A stretch of 64,000 nt of DNA, from contig OY855910.1 in NCBI GenBank assembly GCA_963693305.1, positions 17,258,862 through 17,322,861 of the forward strand, written 5' to 3'. How positions within the stretch are numbered: the first letter of the stretch is position 1; each line of letters starts with the position of its first letter. Below, piece after piece: positions 45,084 through 56,638 of the stretch. The notes below the pieces were generated by a model, which saw only the letters and a program-made list of their open reading frames with translations, was not told the origin of the DNA and made no database searches. Source of the stretch: Meandrina meandrites (lineage: Eukaryota; Cnidaria; Anthozoa; Scleractinia; Meandrinidae). A program made the position numbers and the translations under genes.

Positions 45084-46454
45084 ACTGTACTGCTCTAGTT
45101 CCACTCGATCGGCGTTGAACAAAGAATTTTTTCAGTCTCGCACTTGAATACTCGGACGGCAGGCTGTGGGAAGATTCTCAAGATGTATACTAGCTTTAAA
45201 TCGGCTTTAGATTCTTGAGGATCGAGTTTCTTTAAGTAAAAACCTCTGGGTTACAGCGATCAATGGTCCTGATTTAACAATACGCTCTTGAGATAAGTTT
45301 GTGAATGCGAGATAAGTTCAGCGAATTGTTTCAGGTTCCACTCCTAACGGCTGGACGTATTACAACTCACAACGTGAATTTTGCAGACGCTAGAACGCCC
45401 AGAGAAGTTGTAAAAGACCAGCTATTTGGATGGAGCTTTGTAGGAAATATTTCAGAGAGTTAGACAATTTTGAAGTTTTTTTTTTACCTTGAGAAATATG
45501 ATCAAAGTGTAGTGAGAGGGTATTCTTCCGGTAAAGAGCTGTAGGTTGACAATATAGAGCAAAGTTTTGCAATGTTTCAAAGGTATCAAATAGAAAATAA
45601 AACAAACAACAGTTCACTGATGTACCCTTTCGCTGCCCTTTTAGTCTATCCAATCCAATTTATAACATAGCAGTTTGCATCAAAGACGGATTTGAAAATC
45701 CGGCCTTAATATATAGTGAAGAGAGGATAACTTCTCTTTTAACTCAAGTAAATAATTCGTCCAGCTGCTACGTATATGGTAATGGTAAAAGATATATAGA
45801 AACCAGCGAGAAAGGGGAACTTGTGTGTCGACCTAGGGCTTAAGTTAGACTGTGAGTGACCCACTTAGAAATATTTTTTTTTCTTAGAAAGAACTGCACA
45901 TTGTTAAATTTGAAACTATTTATTTTTGGACTCTGCTTTGTAATTACCCCCCTCATCTGGTATTTTTTTAATAAAAGAAGACGAACGACCAAAGTCAACA
46001 TAACCTCGGATGAAAGAAACATTCCATACCGGTCGTGCGTCAAGTGAACGGAAACACTTACAGATCCCGCAGCGGATTATTTTCCTGACACGAGCCGGCT
46101 GATCGGCTGTTCAAAGAGCATGATCTCCCTTGCAAAGCTGTGAGGGATTTCAAAAGAAACTGTCGTAGATTTGGCGTTGCCACAGGTGGCCAAATGATCA
46201 GCTAAGATTGGGTAGTTAGACCTTGTTATTACTTTGCTTCAAATTTGTTTCCGAAAGCGGTTTTGAGGAACTAAAGGAAAGTGTTTGTCATTTCCGTTCA
46301 GTTGTTGATTGATGCTTATCTCAATGCTTTCTGCAGCCTTTGACACTTATCTACGCGCGGTCTATGCATGCTGCTGAGCAAAACCAGAATCACGCCAGAC
46401 AGATTTTTAGTTCAGTAGAGCTGGTAAGTTCGAAATTACCAAAACTGTTTTCAG
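45084..46454. other. upstream region of LMO copy B
   Basis: No coding exon seen. It should contain the 5' UTR and promoter of LMO copy B (transcribed leftwards). The only frames are short and overlap on both strands. Confidence 0.35.
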
Positions 46455-46578
46455 GAAGAATTAAAAAAAGACCAGTGAGATGATGCTCAACCAGATTAAC
46501 ACAATGATTGTAAAAAACAAACTGGAGACTAAGACTGTTGCTGTTACTCTACCACTGGACAGTTCGACCATCCTGGAG
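46455..46578 (+). other. possible small first coding exon
   Basis: An acceptor-like CTGTTTTCAG ends at 46454 and a donor (GAG|GTAACA) follows at 46579. Between them an ATG at 46480 opens 33 codons (MMLNQINTMIVKNKLETKTV...). The frame composition is plausible but no second exon in phase was found, and a dispersed repeat begins about 60 bp later. Weakly supported. Confidence 0.2.
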
Positions 46579-46640
46579 GTAACAGGTCATTTTCCACCTT
46601 TCCTTTCTGATAAAATCTCCTTCAAAAACATCTGACACGT

Positions 46641-46793
46641 AGAAATGAGCCGGGAGTGCTTACTATTTAACCAAAAATTCCGGAGATTTCGGTTGGAAAG
46701 CAAGTGGAACAGTAGTTTTAGCGAAAAATTCGTTCGGAAATTGTGGACTGCGTAACGAGGTACATAGCCCTCTCATTCCGATTGGTAGAAAAC
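46641..46793 (-). mobile_element. short dispersed element, inverted partner of 33295-33432
   Basis: The minus strand reads GAGAGGGCTA ... CAGTCCACAATTTCCG ... GCTTTCCAACCGAAATCTCC, in the same order as the copy in LMO A intron 2. Open frames across it are incidental. Confidence 0.6.
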
Positions 46794-47400
46794 GTCAGAA
46801 AATTCTTTTGTAGTTCTATTTGTTTCTTAATCCGTTTCCAGTCTCCCATCAACTGAAAACAATAACCGGAAACTCTCATCTCTTTCGATCGTTTGCTGTT
46901 TTTAGAAAAACACTATTCAACGGTCATTCAAATTCCAACCGGTCTATTTCGCAAATAGGTAAACCCCAGCTGTCGTGTAGCATTTTAAATGGGCAAGCTT
47001 CGGTTACCACTGAATCGCTCTCACGGGAGAAACCCATCGAAAATTTGGGTGGGGATGTACCACGCGCTTCTTCAACACCTTACCCTGTTTCAGACAAAGA
47101 TATGCGGCTTTCCCTATAAACCTATTTCTGACCTGATGCAAAAATCGATACCTTGTTTCAGATAAGACACTACCGGTTTGTACAACAATTTTGGAAGGGG
47201 TTTAAATTCCCGATTTTTTATCGCACTTCCCAATGGGTGAATAATAGCAATGATAATATGAATTATACCAAATTCTGCAAATTGCTAACCAAAGTGCACA
47301 AACCCTATTTCAGACAACAACGGCTCAAAAACGGGAGTACCCCCTTACTATACTCAAAAACAGAACGTAGTCAAACACATAGGCTCGATTAGAAGCCGCG
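46794..47400. repeat. repeat region with recurring CC(C/T)TGTTTCAGAC-type motif
   Basis: TACCCTGTTTCAGACAAAG, CTATTTCTGACC, TACCTTGTTTCAGATAAG and ACCCTATTTCAGACAAC recur with irregular spacing between 47080 and 47325. This looks like a degenerate minisatellite or transposon core. The open frame at 46820-47119 spans the start and has no recognisable domain. Confidence 0.4.
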
Positions 47401-47545
47401 AGAGAGCGGCGGAAGCACACAGATGGCGCGCAAGAAACATTGTCATCATGTTCCACCATAATTCTCCGAACTGTCGTTAAAAGAAATAACTGGCAACGAG
47501 TAAGGAGATATTAAATCTTTTAGAGACGAAAGGGCCAGGCTAGAA

Positions 47546-48044
47546 TAAGGCCCTGTTTATATGGTCTGGGTACCCAAGAAACCCCCCTCCCCCCCCCTCC
47601 CCCCGAGTAACCCTGAGCGAGCTAACTTTTCACTAAAATGTTGTAAATGGGGGGGGGGGGGGGGGGGGGGGGTGGGGAGACAACCGAGGGTAACCCTGGC
47701 AGGCGGGACAACTTTTTCTCATATAAACACTTTGGCTCACCTATCCGCTACAACTCACGGCGTGCCGAGTGTCATGTATTTTCGAAATTTCAGGTTTTAA
47801 AGCACAAATTTACTTCACAAAAGAAAAATAAACTCAGCAAAGCACACACTGATCGAATAAATAAAAGAAACTCAAGCGAAGAAATTAAGATATCTGGGGA
47901 TTTTGAATATTAAAAAGCTTTATGAATAATCAAGGAGGGTCAACTTTGACTCGGCTTGCAGGGAGACCTTTTTCTCAATATAAACGTTCGATAAAGTTGC
48001 CTCGGTAGGGAGGGTTGTCTCGGGTACCCGAGACCAGGGCCTAA
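47546..48044. mobile_element. non-autonomous element with GGCCCTG...GGTACCC inverted ends and internal C/G tracts
   Basis: The left end AGGCCCTGTTTATATGGTCT...GGGTACCC (47550-47576) is matched in reverse by GGGTACCCGAGACCAGGGCCT at about 48022-48042. Both halves contain TCTCAxATAAAC. Between the ends lie a CCCCTCCCCCCCCTCCCC tract (47581-47605) and a 25-G run (47648-47672). No transposase frame. Confidence 0.7.
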
Positions 48045-49160
48045 GTGATTTTCAGCAATATCTATAAATATTGCTACCTTATTTGACCTCAGTTGTCTTT
48101 TAATGAGTACGATAAATGTAATTTTACAAATTCTCATTCTCATAATGGTTGTTTAATATTAGTTAGTTTATTTACTGATTTCTTGACTTGATATGTATAC
48201 CCTCAATAATACGTCTACTTCTGCAAATAGCGAGAGTCGGGACATTTCGATTGGCGTTCAGCACCTCAAAATTTATATGTAGCGAAAGTACATTCTTTTC
48301 GTTGGTTGAATACAGCAAACATTTTTCGAAACGTTTTTTTTTCCTGTTAAGATTTATGTGACACATTTCCGGTCAATCCCTGTGGCCTTCCATTTTAAAA
48401 TGTTTTTTTTTGTTTTCTTTTTTTGGCCGGAATTTGAAATGAGTTGGTTGTATTAAATGGCCTGAAAAGTCAGGTGTCAGGTAAACAACTTTTAAAATAG
48501 CACCCTTGTGGATCAGGTTATAACATGCATATCAGACTCGGAAATGGAAATATCTATCTCGTATATTATATCCCATTTAAAATGACCCGGCTCTGACAGC
48601 TGTATGAAAACAAGACCTACGTGATGGCAGACTTCCACCCTGTCCCCACCAAGTAAAAAGAGTTGACTTTAAACTGTGCTTAACTGCTAAACATTTTTTT
48701 AAACTGTTTAATTTGTTTTGTGACAAAATTCGCGTCTCTGTTTGATCCCAAACGCGACATTTTGCTACGTACCATGCTTGTGTCCGAAAACAGGTGTGTA
48801 ATAGAAGACTTTTTCAAGGTTGTAACATTTGCATTACAAAATGCAAACAGGCTCCCCAGTCGCCCTATGCCCACACTGGGGGGCCTGTTCGCAGGCTACA
48901 GTTTTAAACATAAGCTTATGTACAAGCATAGGCACAAGAAGTGAAACATTGCATTTCCCGTTGTGTTAGCTTGGACAGTTTTAAATCGAGGAAGAACTAC
49001 AATACGTCTCTAAGATCATAACTCTTTAGTGCTTATGCAAACCTGCTCCTATATTAACAGCGAAAGCTCTTTTTACAATTTATTTTTACAATGCAAGCTA
49101 AGAAGACAGTGCTATTATTCTCACCTCTGCCAATGATCCTTACTCTGAGCCCATAATTAA
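48045..49160. other. intergenic DNA, no gene seen
   Basis: No supportable coding exon. A mixed frame at 48720-48944 starts with GTG and has no support. Confidence 0.35.
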
Positions 49161-49167
49161 GCAATTG

Positions 49168-49372
49168 CGGGAAAGAAACAAGCAATGAGATGATCCTCAC
49201 CGTAAGCCCACCGCATGTGCATGGGTGGCTTCATCGCTCAGTTGGTACAGCATCGCACCGGGTATCGTGGAGGTCACGGGTTCGAATCCCGTGAATTTTT
49301 TCAGGCTTCTTTTCCCCAATTGCGATTGGCTCACGGTGAGGATAGTGTCATCGCTTGTTTCTCCCCGCCGTG
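49168..49372 (+). mobile_element. tRNA-like core flanked by 40-bp inverted repeats
   Basis: The outer arms (about 49168-49210 and 49329-49372) are reverse complements with few changes. They share GAAACAAGC, ATCCTCACCGT and AGCC, the last two ending the left arm. Between them, 49226-49295 is tRNA-like: box A TCGCTCAGTTGGTACAGCA, box B GGTTCGAATCCC, then a T-rich stretch and CAGGCTTCTT. The cloverleaf acceptor stem and anticodon loop are not intact, so I call a SINE-like insertion within a foldback element rather than a tRNA gene. Confidence 0.6.
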
Positions 49373-49970
49373 CAAAATAATTTCATCTACTTTTGTCATC
49401 AAAATCGTTAACTCTACAAATTCTGCAACCTGCCCCCTGCCCCTACCTCCTACCCCCTGCCGCCTGCCCCCATGCCCCTTGTTCCCGCCTCCCGAGTGCC
49501 AAAGAGTGCAAAACATGAGTTTCTTACTTGTCCTTTTAGCTCTTGATACCAAAACTAAGCTCTCTGGTGGCAAAACATTTTGTGATTGAAAAAATTAGTC
49601 TGAGATAAAAAGAAACTGAAAACCAGGCTTCAATGATTGATTTCTACCAATTTATGGGTTTGTAATGATTATGATTGTCAAAAAACACACCAATTATTTA
49701 TTTTTTTTCTAGAAATGGTTGCAAACCTAACAAGGACCCAACCACACATTGGATGATAGTTTTACTACTCTCTCATTAGATCTGGGGAATGTCAAGATCA
49801 TTTCTCTCTAGAAAATTGCAGTATAAGTTCAGTAAAAACTACGCGGCCCTGCGCCTATTATTAAGAGTCCAGACCTCCACTCGGGACTAATATGGGTCAA
49901 ACTGAGCTGACGGCCAAACATAATTTGTGAAGGAGTTAAAATCCCAGCTTGCGATATTTTGGTTAACTAA

Positions 49971-50215
49971 AAAGGCAAAGCTGAAGTTTATGAAAGCTCC
50001 CAAACGAATCCCTCACTAACTAAACTTTATTTAAAACTGACTGTGCTGATAAATAAGATATCTAACATAGAAAATATGTTAATCGACGAGCTGAAAGGCA
50101 CTGAAGTACAGTTGGAAGTGCTGAGAGACTACCGGAAGAATACCAAACTCCACTGTCTGGTGTGTAGAAGGTTGGTCTCTTTGCATGTAATTATTGTTAT
50201 GAAAGGTGTCTTTAG
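49971..50215 (+). other. possible coding exon of unknown gene
   Basis: One frame stays open for about 80 codons from a TAA at 49968 to a strong donor (TTTAG|GTAAGA at 50216). It reads KGKAEVYESSQTNPSLTKLY, then KISNIENMLIDELKGTEVQL, then EVLRDYRKNTKLHCLVCRR, with an internal ATG at 50076. The middle looks like a helical, protein-coding segment, better than the surrounding AT-rich DNA. The start acceptor is weak and no partner exon was found. Family unknown. Confidence 0.3.
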
Positions 50216-51627
50216 GTAAGATGCAGACTACAATATATCTAAAATATTTTACTGGAACCTTCTTAAAATAACGAAAGCGTATAATTAATTACGGGATGAT
50301 CCAGGGGATGATCGTAAGGCACCTACAGAGTCAATAACACAAAGGTAAATAACTAGAGTATTAATTAAGCAGCAATCTGCAAAGTTTAATTTGCGAAGAA
50401 GTTTATGATAAATTTCATTCTCATTTTAAGATGTGAGTCAAACAGTGCAGTAGGGCTGAACAATTATTTTTGGTAAAGAACATTTTCCTCGCATAATAGT
50501 TAATATATTACAAAACATCTGTCTGCTGAGTCGCTAATTTCGAAATTTCGATTCCCGCCCCTGCTGGAGTCCTTTGTAATAATCCATTATAAATATACAT
50601 GTTTGTCTTTATTTCGCTTTATAAATGTTCATAGGAAGTTTGGACTTCAGGCCTTATTATTTTCTGATTTAACCAAAAAAAATAAACTTCTTAAAATATC
50701 TAATAAAAATTAACGTGTTTGCTCTTAAATATTTTAATTTGCTTAGTTTTAGTTGTGAACAAAATAGCGAACTTTTCCATACGTTTACAGCCGTCTGTGT
50801 TAGCTCAATTAGTCTCTGGCAAGCTACACTTCACAGCTTGTTAAACAAATTTGCAAGCTCCATTTTTGGAAAAATCTCGTTTGATTTTAGAAAGCACCCT
50901 GCTAACACAGCGTTAGTTTAAAAGGAAAAAAAATTGTGTTACCAAGCTGTATCAGTAGATTGGTTTTGAGGGAATTGAGCTTTTTAGCCGTGAAAACTTT
51001 GCTGATCCTTACGGAGTATTCTGTCAGTTGGGAAAGGTAAAGCTTCTTTATTCTTTATATAGATCTATAAATATCTAACTTTTCTGATAAAACGAAATTG
51101 CACAGGGCTCATTTTTGCTTTGAAGCCAAGAACTTAAATCTTTGTTAAAGCAGTTTGTTGACATAAAATATTTAAAATATTGACAAGAACTACAAATTGC
51201 ACAAGCGCGTCGATGTCGAAGGAAAGAAATATAAAGTTTAGTCAGATGTGAGTTTTTCTTAAGAGAATTGCGTACATTTTCTCACGAAAAGTTGTGAAAA
51301 TCTTGACTATGGGGCAAAATGGTCGATTTATTCTGCCTCAAGACAAAACAGAACTGAACTGATCATGAGTTTTTGAAGAAATTTATTCCAAGAAACCGAT
51401 TGAATTACAGTAAAGAAAGTTGAAGGGAAATTTTCTTCTTTTTGTACTCAGGGAAGTACTTTAAATTCTCGAAACGTTTATAATTCAAGAACGTACACAT
51501 TGCAGATTTAAAAGAATTTTGAAAGCTTCGAAAACGGCAATCGCAAATAGCAATTTTGGTCAATTTTGAACAAAAATTAGAGGAAATACTGGTTTATTTA
51601 AGAAAAAAAAAATAAAAGACAAAAATG
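50216..51627. other. intergenic DNA, no gene seen
   Basis: AT-rich with only short, unsupported frames. Confidence 0.35.
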
Positions 51628-51805
51628 GTGGAAAGTGCTCGCCTCCCACCAATATAGCCCAGGTTCGATTCCCGGACCCGTGGGTTGAATTTGTTATTGG
51701 TTTTCGTCCTTTCTCCGAGGAGTTTTCTCCTGGTCCTCCGGTTTTCCTTCGTTCATAAAAACCAACATTTCTAAATTTCAATTCAACCAGGAAACAGTGG
51801 ATGAA
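51628..51805 (+). mobile_element. tRNA-derived SINE
   Basis: Same family as 19620-19860: GTGCTCGCCTCCCACC, box B-like GGTTCGATTCCCGG, GGGTTGAATTTGTTATTGG, TCCTCCGGTTTTCCTTC, and an end at CAATTCAACCAGG...GTGGATGAAGAGCC. It is one of three recognisable copies. Confidence 0.75.
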
Positions 51806-54800
51806 GAGCCGAAAAGTAATGGTTATCTTGGATGCGTATGATGTCAGAGAGTAGATAAACACACCAAACACCAATAAAAAAAATTAAAGAAGCTATGGTT
51901 TTAAACTAAATAGTATACCTGCCTTTTTTAGAAAACTACAAATAAAGCTTTCAATTCCACTCCAAATATTTCATTTCTCTTCACAACTGTTTATATTGAA
52001 CGGCGAGTGGAAATGACTTCGAGAGTTCGAGATCCTTGTCTGGCTTCCATGTTTTTTTCCACCCCTCCTAGGTAGCAGTTTATTACGGTTATTGTGGTTG
52101 GCAATGCAAATGCATTGTATTCTGAGCTAAGCAAAGAATTGATATTTGCGAGTTAAACAAGCAATGTACTAGAATTTGGTGATTGATGATTAGATAAAAC
52201 GGTCATATATCATGAGTTTTCAGATTTTGTCTTTTTTGTATATGTGGTGTACTGCTAAAATTAGAAATTTGGGCCTTATAAAGTCTGTTTTTAAATCTTA
52301 AACCGATAGACTAAACAACACGAGAAATGTACTTTTTAATGTCAACATTGCAAAAACTCCTTCAATTTATGACAGTGAGTTTCAGTTCGCAAGTTCAAAA
52401 TGGTTATTTTATATATACCGACTACAGTATGCCACAAGATAGGAATTACGTCCTCGCGCGATTCTTAAGTTTATAATGATATTTATTTTAGCTGGTGCGG
52501 CTGATCGTGGTGGAAGTGGAAGCATGAGAAAGCATTTATAAAATATAGTTATTGAGTTAAAATGTTTAATTTTATTTCTCTCAAAAACACAGAGTTTTCC
52601 GCATCCGAAAAGAATTACTTTAAAAACTTTCAAACACTTGAAATTTTTTGTTAAAGTTTAAAAACACTTCGTTAATCAGCAAGATGCTAATAAAAAATTT
52701 AACTTTGAATAGTTTTAACTATTTTAAAAATGATAACCTTATCTTTGAAGTATTTTCCATTTTTTATTTTTGCACATTTCTAGCCGGGGTAGGAAGGCAA
52801 AACTTATTAATCACTGCACACTGGAGCGATAAAAGTACCAGCAGCCGATTCAGGATTCGTTGATCATGTTTTATCGTGTTCAACATTAATGAAATGTTTT
52901 GTTAAGAATGTGCAACGGTACCATTTTTTAATTTAAAAATGTGTTGCCGATGATAGCATCAGCCGACGTGATAGATAGATATATATATATATATATATAC
53001 ATATATTTGACAGATGATGACAATGAAACAATTAATCAGCTTTCATGAGCGGAGAATCACCCAATGTTTAACGCCATATCTATTGATATCTACGCATACA
53101 TGTACAGGCACATAGTACAGTGTAGAAAAATTGCAAAAGATGAACTATCCCTGCTGACGTTACTGACTAAAATTGGTTTGTGAATTTTGTGGTCTTTGAT
53201 CTCCACCAACTTCTTAGGAACTGAGATTAAAAGAAGCTGTGGCAATCTGTTAAGAGAATTACTATTTCGAACTGTTATTAAAAAGGATTAATACAAAGAA
53301 AAATTATCATATTATCATATCTACGCTTAAGATTGACACAACATGTTGTATCTAGAGAGTTCCTCAAGTACATTGATATTGATAACGGTCTCACCTAGGC
53401 CTACATCAGTGTACTATCGAATGGATTATCAGTCTGCCTTCTGATATCGCTTTAATGCCAAGTGTGTCACAGATAGCTTCAAAGTTGCAGCTAAATCGCG
53501 GCAGTGAATTCGAAACAAACTTTTTGGAAGAGCGCTTTCAAACCGAATAGACTGCCAAATTTGTTTTGGTATGAAATGACCCCTATCACTTTAAATTTCT
53601 TGAAATTTGTTTTTCGCGACTGATCATTATAAATACTTTACATGGCGTTCGCCCTGTGCGACAATTTAAAACACACAGCGTCGCGAATTTGCCAGAACGT
53701 GTTTCTTTTCATTTGGTAAATTGTTATTATTCAGATGGGAAAGCACCCCTACAAAGCAATAATAATTAATCCATGGAGTTATTTCTTAAGCGATTTGCAA
53801 AAGATAAATAACCATTAGCTCTTATTTGTGTGGAACGAAACCCTTAATTAATAGCCCGAGGAACAATTAACCATAAGATAACTTATTATCATTGGGCGTC
53901 ATTTATCTTCTTAAAGAACTTATTATACTTTGGTTGTATGGTTTCAAACCACGATATCCTGTTTAATAATGCATGCACGATATCGTAGGCGTCTGAAATG
54001 TACATAAATTGCACTTGAAGCTAAACCAACGCACTTTCATTACGATTACAATTAAGCCGAGATCGGGAAGATCTGCGAATCTACGTCAAAAGAAGGTTGG
54101 TCGACATATTTTACGTATATTACATTGAAACACACATTTAAAACCCAGGTTTATCCTCAAACAATGCTGGGTTTTTTCTATAGATCTTTAAGGGATTTAA
54201 AATGGATTTACTTTGTCTCTATTAATTGAAACCTCTTTTAGGCATTTCTTCTTATCGTTTAGATCAAAGACTGAGCTTAACAAGAACGTCTTGAGTGATA
54301 AATTCTCTTTCAGTCCTGACTGTTTTTTTAATAGACCTTATTTTAATTTAGAAAGAGTTTTAACGCAGCGGGCAAGTTTATCAGATATATCTTTTTACAG
54401 TATTGGAGATTTTTTTGCGGTAGACGATGAAAAAGAAGTAAGAAGAAGGACAAAGAAGGGAAAATAATGACGGATCACAACTGGAGTTTCTTTTGATTTG
54501 CGCGTTATTTCATAGCCTGGAAGTAACGGAAGTACACTGAAGAGCTTCTTCTTTACGGAAATGAAATTCAACATGAACATCTCGTAACAGTTGCCTTCCT
54601 GTCGTGTCCTTCTCATCAACTCATATCAGTTTTTAAGTTGATTCGTGAGATATACTAAAAATTAATCATGGTATCTTAAAAAAAACCATGGAATTTAAAT
54701 GTCCGTAGTTTCATTTCACAATTGTCGTTCCATATTTTGTATACTTGGGATAAACATTTCCATTTAATCCATAATTTTCCCTTTTGTGTAACAGCACTTT

Positions 54801-55480
54801 TGTTATTGGTTTAAAACATATGGCTACGTATTGTAAACATAATATTTCATCTGGTAGAAATAGCACAGAAATATTCCTCAACAAAAAGCCGAAAACAAAC
54901 TGCGGGACTGTATTGTTCTTTCAAAAAATAAAATTAATTATTTACAAAGTAAAAATGCTACACATAGTTAGAGAAAGCAATCTTGCAATAACTTCATCCT
55001 TCCATAATTTAGAATTGTAGTGCTGGTTTTATATAAAACAATGGTTGTAAATGGTTTTATATAAAACCATGTGATTCAGTGCTTTTCTCACGTTTTTTCA
55101 GCCCAAATATGTGAAACCACATTCATAGGAGTTATACATAATCATATTGAAAAAGAAAACTGAATAATTGGAGAGAACAATTAACATTATAACTCGTGCA
55201 ATTTTTTCTTCCTTTTCATTGGCCGAGAGCCCACCACGTGATTCATGTTTGACGGGGATTTTTTTGTTGCGATTAATATTCTACTCATGCGTAGTTGCGT
55301 TCGTTAACATGATTACTAATTATTTGTTTTAGCCTTGGCTTCGCCACTGTAATTTTACCAAGGGAAAATCATCTTTACCTAGGATGGTGGTGTAGCAAAG
55401 TCGACCAAACTAGTTTTCGATGGCCAAAAAGAAACAATGTATTAACGTCAAAAATAATCCAACTGTTTAAAATCTTTACA
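51806..55480. other. intergenic DNA with microsatellites; no certain gene
   Basis: Holds a (GATA)/(TA) microsatellite (52971-53007) and two copies of the perfect palindrome GTTTTATATAAAAC (near 55026 and 55054). One open frame (54213-54467, Phe/Ser/Lys-rich, preceded internally by an acceptor-like CCTCTTTTAG at 54241) could be a last exon ending KEVRRRTKKGK, but nothing corroborates it. The end of this stretch should hold the 5' exon and promoter of the 55482 gene. Confidence 0.35.
52971..53007. repeat. GATA/TA microsatellite
   Basis: GATAGATAGA followed by about ten TA units and an ATACATATAT end. Confidence 0.85.
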
Positions 55481-55481
55481 G

Positions 55482-56479
55482 ATGAATAAGCTATTTTTGC
55501 TGAGTATCCTGGCATGCCTTGTGCTCCTGGCCTCGTCCAAGCCCACCTCTGATGATTCAGACCCGAACATTGAGCGGCGTTCTCCTTGTGGTGCAGGAGG
55601 TTGCCAGTTTCTCACAGGCGTCAAGTTTGGTAACAGAAGGCTTGCAGGCCGAAGGAAGTCTGGAAAATACTACTACAATCGTTTCAGGAATTCCAGAGAG
55701 TAAGTGCTTTCACGACACTTGCTCAGCTGGAAGCTGTCCAGTAAATTTGTGCACGAAGGGCTGACCAGTATAATTTTGTACCGTGGAACATCGATATAAC
55801 AACCCTTTTTATAACGGAGTCCTCGGTATAACGAACGATATTATTCAGCCCACCCAAATTTACTAACATTAAAATGAAACAGAATCCTGGTATAACGAAC
55901 ACACTTTCTTCCTTGGCGCTTCGTTATTTCTGAGTTCCATTGTATATGTATGCTTTCCGAATAGCTCTTGTTAACAATTACACCACAGTTAAATAGAGGT
56001 AGGCGAAAAGAAGTGGTCCAAACTGGTGTTGACAACAACAGAGTGGATGTAGCTAACACTTTCAGCACTCATCTTTGAGAGAGAAACGAAATTACGAGGA
56101 AGAGAATTGGCGCCGCGCGAAAACTGGAGGCGAGGCGGAAGAGGACACTCTAACTTTCGCTCGGCAGTTTTTCGTTTCTCGCTTTGTGATGCATGACGGG
56201 TATGCGGATGGTGACGATTAAGATATAAAAAAATAGCGCATTCGTTTTATATCCTTTTATGCACTGAAGCCAGCAATATACAACACTGCATCAATATACA
56301 AAACAAATACATAATCATCAAAGTGAGGGTTATATTATCATTTTCGGTCTTAATTTGCTATCTTTTCAAATACAAAATAACTATCTTCTCTTCACTAACA
56401 AACAGCTTGACGCAATTCTTTTCTCTATCTTTCCAGGTTCGATGATCTGCCAGACGATGACTTGTATGACAACGAGTGA
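55482..56479 (+). CDS. secreted cationic peptide precursor with a C-x4-C loop (two exons)
   Basis: Exons 55482-55699 and 56437-56479 (donor GA|GTAAGT, acceptor CTATCTTTCCAG, phase 2) give 86 residues. The ATG directly follows an acceptor-like ATCTTTACAG, so a 5' UTR intron is likely. Residues 1-19 (MNKLFLLSILACLVLLASS) are a clear signal peptide. An acidic pro-segment (SDDSDPNIE) ends at ERR, a dibasic cleavage site. The predicted mature chain starts SPCGAGGCQFLTGVKFGNRR (residues 34-53), continues strongly basic with RR, RRK and a GKYYYNRF stretch, and ends in an acidic tail FDDLPDDDLYDNE encoded by exon 2. The two cysteines (C36, C41) would form a six-residue ring. AATAAA signals follow at 56623 and 56633. 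I do not recognise the family. A host-defence or signalling peptide shielded by acidic pro-regions is inference. Confidence 0.75.
55780..55945. mobile_element. short transposon remnant with TATAACGAAC repeats in the intron
   Basis: Repeated CGATATAAC, GGTATAACGAACGAT, GGTATAACGAACAC and CTTCGTTAT (reversed) between a left end near GTGGAACATCGATATAAC and a right end near CTGAGTTCCATTG. It resembles the ends of pogo/Tigger-like MITEs. It lies inside the intron of the 55482 gene; the class is tentative. Confidence 0.5.
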
Positions 56480-56622
56480 AGAACAACGCAATTCCATAAT
56501 ACAGCACGGGTTTCATTGTCACGTATTCAACATTGTAGAATAGAGAACTACTATCTAGCGGGAATTAGTGTAAATTAAAAATGCTAACTGTTCACTACTG
56601 TTTACTACTTGGTGCTTGTTGT

Positions 56623-56638
56623 AATAAAGTTCAATAAA
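56623..56638 (+). terminator. double polyadenylation signal of the 55482 gene
   Basis: Two AATAAA hexamers at 56623-56628 and 56633-56638, about 145 bp after the stop, followed by a TG-rich GGTTGCCTTCTGTT downstream element. Confidence 0.7.

Noticed and set aside
46424..46454. A 31-bp intron (GTAAGT...TTTTCAG)
   Set aside because: Both ends look like splice sites but the distance is too short for splicing in animals.
49226..49295. A functional tRNA gene
   Set aside because: Box A and box B are good, but acceptor stem and anticodon arm do not pair properly and the unit lies inside inverted repeats.
54213..54467. Possible last exon (KEVRRRTKKGK end)
   Set aside because: Begins with TTG, no partner exon in phase, no homology; kept only as a remark in the intergenic entry.
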